The notes beneath the pieces were generated by a model. It saw only the letters and a program-made list of their open reading frames with translations, was not told where the DNA came from and did no database searches. The translations under genes were made by a program, and so were the position numbers. DNA of 21,411 nucleotides, from contig CANGZO010000011.1 in assembly GCA_947458305.1 (NCBI GenBank), forward strand, positions 1 to 21,411, read 5' to 3'. Within the stretch, counting starts at the first letter, position 1. Each line of letters begins with the position of its first letter. The DNA is from Comamonadaceae bacterium (GTDB taxonomy: Bacteria > Pseudomonadota > Gammaproteobacteria > Burkholderiales > Burkholderiaceae_C). Shown piece after piece: positions 20,713 through 21,411 of the stretch.

Positions 20713-21411
20713 ATGACTGAAAAAACCCCGGGGTCACAAAGATGGCTCTTGCTGGCACTCGCTGTGCTCAGTGTGGGTCTGACCTGTTCGCTGGGTTTAT
20801 GGCAGCTGGGCCGTGCGGCTGAAAAAACGGCTTTGCATCAAGCGCGAACCCAACAGGCCGAAAAGCCGGTACTCCATGGTCAAAGCCTGAAAGTGGACGC
20901 CGACCCGTCTGATGTGCAAAACAATTTGATGCACAGACGCATGGTGCTGGTGGGCCATTGGCAGCACCAGCACACGGTCTACTTGGAAAATCGGCAAATG
21001 AATGCCAAACCGGGCTTTTTTGTGTTGACGCCTCTGAAACTGGAAGGCTCTGAGATCAGCTTGGTGGTCCAGCGCGGCTGGGTTCAGCGTTCTTTCACAG
21101 ACCGCACGGCATTGCCGCCCGTTGAACAGTCCAAGGAGCGCGTAGAAGTTCTCGGTCATTTGGCCCCATGGCCCTCAAGGCTCTACGATTTCGGGGGCGA
21201 GGAAAAAGGACCGATACGGCAAAATCTAGACTGGCAAGCATTCAAGCAAGAAACGGGTTTGAACTTGCCCAAGTTCACACTGCTGCAGTCCGGTGCAGCG
21301 TCGGAAGGACTGCTGCGTGAATGGCCTGTGGTGGCCAGTGGTGTCGAAAAGCACCATGGATACGCTTTTCAATGGTTTGGCCTCAGCGCCTTGATCGCTT
21401 TACTTTATGTC
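20713..21411 (+). CDS. SURF1 family cytochrome oxidase biogenesis protein, 3'-truncated by the window edge
   Basis: SURF1 (Shy1) proteins assist insertion of heme a into subunit I. The frame is open from the ATG at 20713 to the last base, giving 233 visible residues with no stop. One N-terminal helix (about 11-29) leads into WQLGRAAEK (30-38). The periplasmic part holds RRMVLVGHWQ (75-84), VYLENRQMNAKPGFFVLTPL (89-108) and VVQRGWVQR (118-126). The second helix begins with the family signature HHGYAFQWFGLSA (214-226). Only a few C-terminal residues should be missing. Its promoter must overlap the divergent twin-transmembrane gene, because a terminator separates it from coxC. Confidence 0.92.
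   Translation, partial: MTEKTPGSQRWLLLALAVLSVGLTCSLGLWQLGRAAEKTALHQARTQQAEKPVLHGQSLKVDADPSDVQNNLMHRRMVLVGHWQHQHTVYLENRQMNAKPGFFVLTPLKLEGSEISLVVQRGWVQRSFTDRTALPPVEQSKERVEVLGHLAPWPSRLYDFGGEEKGPIRQNLDWQAFKQETGLNLPKFTLLQSGAASEGLLREWPVVASGVEKHHGYAFQWFGLSALIALLYV

Noticed and set aside
1..21411. tRNA, rRNA, CRISPR, insertion sequence or attachment site
   Set aside because: No cloverleaf-like, direct-repeat array, transposase or integrase signature was seen on either strand; the gaps between genes are all 200 bases or shorter.

Overview
The window looks like a chromosomal segment of a betaproteobacterium, most likely Burkholderiales and probably Comamonadaceae. This rests on gene order and protein style: a TAT-type formate dehydrogenase followed by fdhD, a TetR-style paa operator, a short H-NS family protein with a C-terminal DNA-binding tail, and the cox order DUF2244-coxB-ctaD-small ORF-ctaG-DUF2970-coxC-twin-TM-SURF1. 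The family assignment is inference from memory of such loci, not a search. I see no mobile element, CRISPR array, rRNA or tRNA, and no gap over 300 bases without a gene.

Region 1 (1-5728) is a membrane-bound, periplasm-facing formate dehydrogenase operon. The catalytic molybdenum/tungsten subunit is cut at its 5' end, but its active-site Cys codon is just inside the window. It is followed by a four-cluster iron-sulfur subunit, a small lipoprotein, a cytochrome b subunit with an exported N-terminal extension, and a small exported Ala/Pro-rich protein. A strong GCAA-tetraloop terminator closes this set and sits 17 bases before fdhD, the sulfurtransferase that activates the enzyme.

Region 2 (5765-9341) is a partial phenylacetate / acyl-CoA cluster. 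A minus-strand enoyl-CoA hydratase is divergent from paaG-paaI-paaK, and an 18-bp palindrome resembling a PaaR (TetR family) operator lies just upstream of paaG. The ring-epoxidase genes paaABCDE are not here.

Region 3 (9343-15015) is a mixed housekeeping stretch. It holds apaH (-), an H-NS-like gene (+) with a perfect palindromic terminator, an isoprenyl transferase (uppS-like, -) outside its usual frr/cdsA/dxr neighbourhood, a conserved Cys-containing membrane-associated protein of unknown function, a MaoC-type hydratase, trmL and comF as a minus-strand pair, and a BioC-like methyltransferase-fold protein with an eroded SAM-binding loop.

Region 4 (15111-21411) is the aa3-type cytochrome c oxidase locus. 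It contains a DUF2244 protein, CoxB with a fused cytochrome c domain, CtaD (CoxA), a 38-residue oxidase assembly protein, the Cox11/CtaG copper chaperone, a DUF2970 protein, CoxC and a terminator. A minus-strand twin-transmembrane (DUF2909) gene follows, and then SURF1, which runs off the right edge.

Taken together the segment is respiratory and aerobic: formate oxidation feeds electrons to the quinone pool, phenylacetate/acyl-CoA breakdown supplies acetyl- and succinyl-CoA, and the aa3 oxidase is the terminal step. Most genes are familiar. The least explained are the two small exported proteins of the fdh operon, the Cys-containing membrane protein at 11574-12191, the orphan uppS-like gene and the degenerate BioC-like protein. 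I found no clear evidence of a wholly new system.
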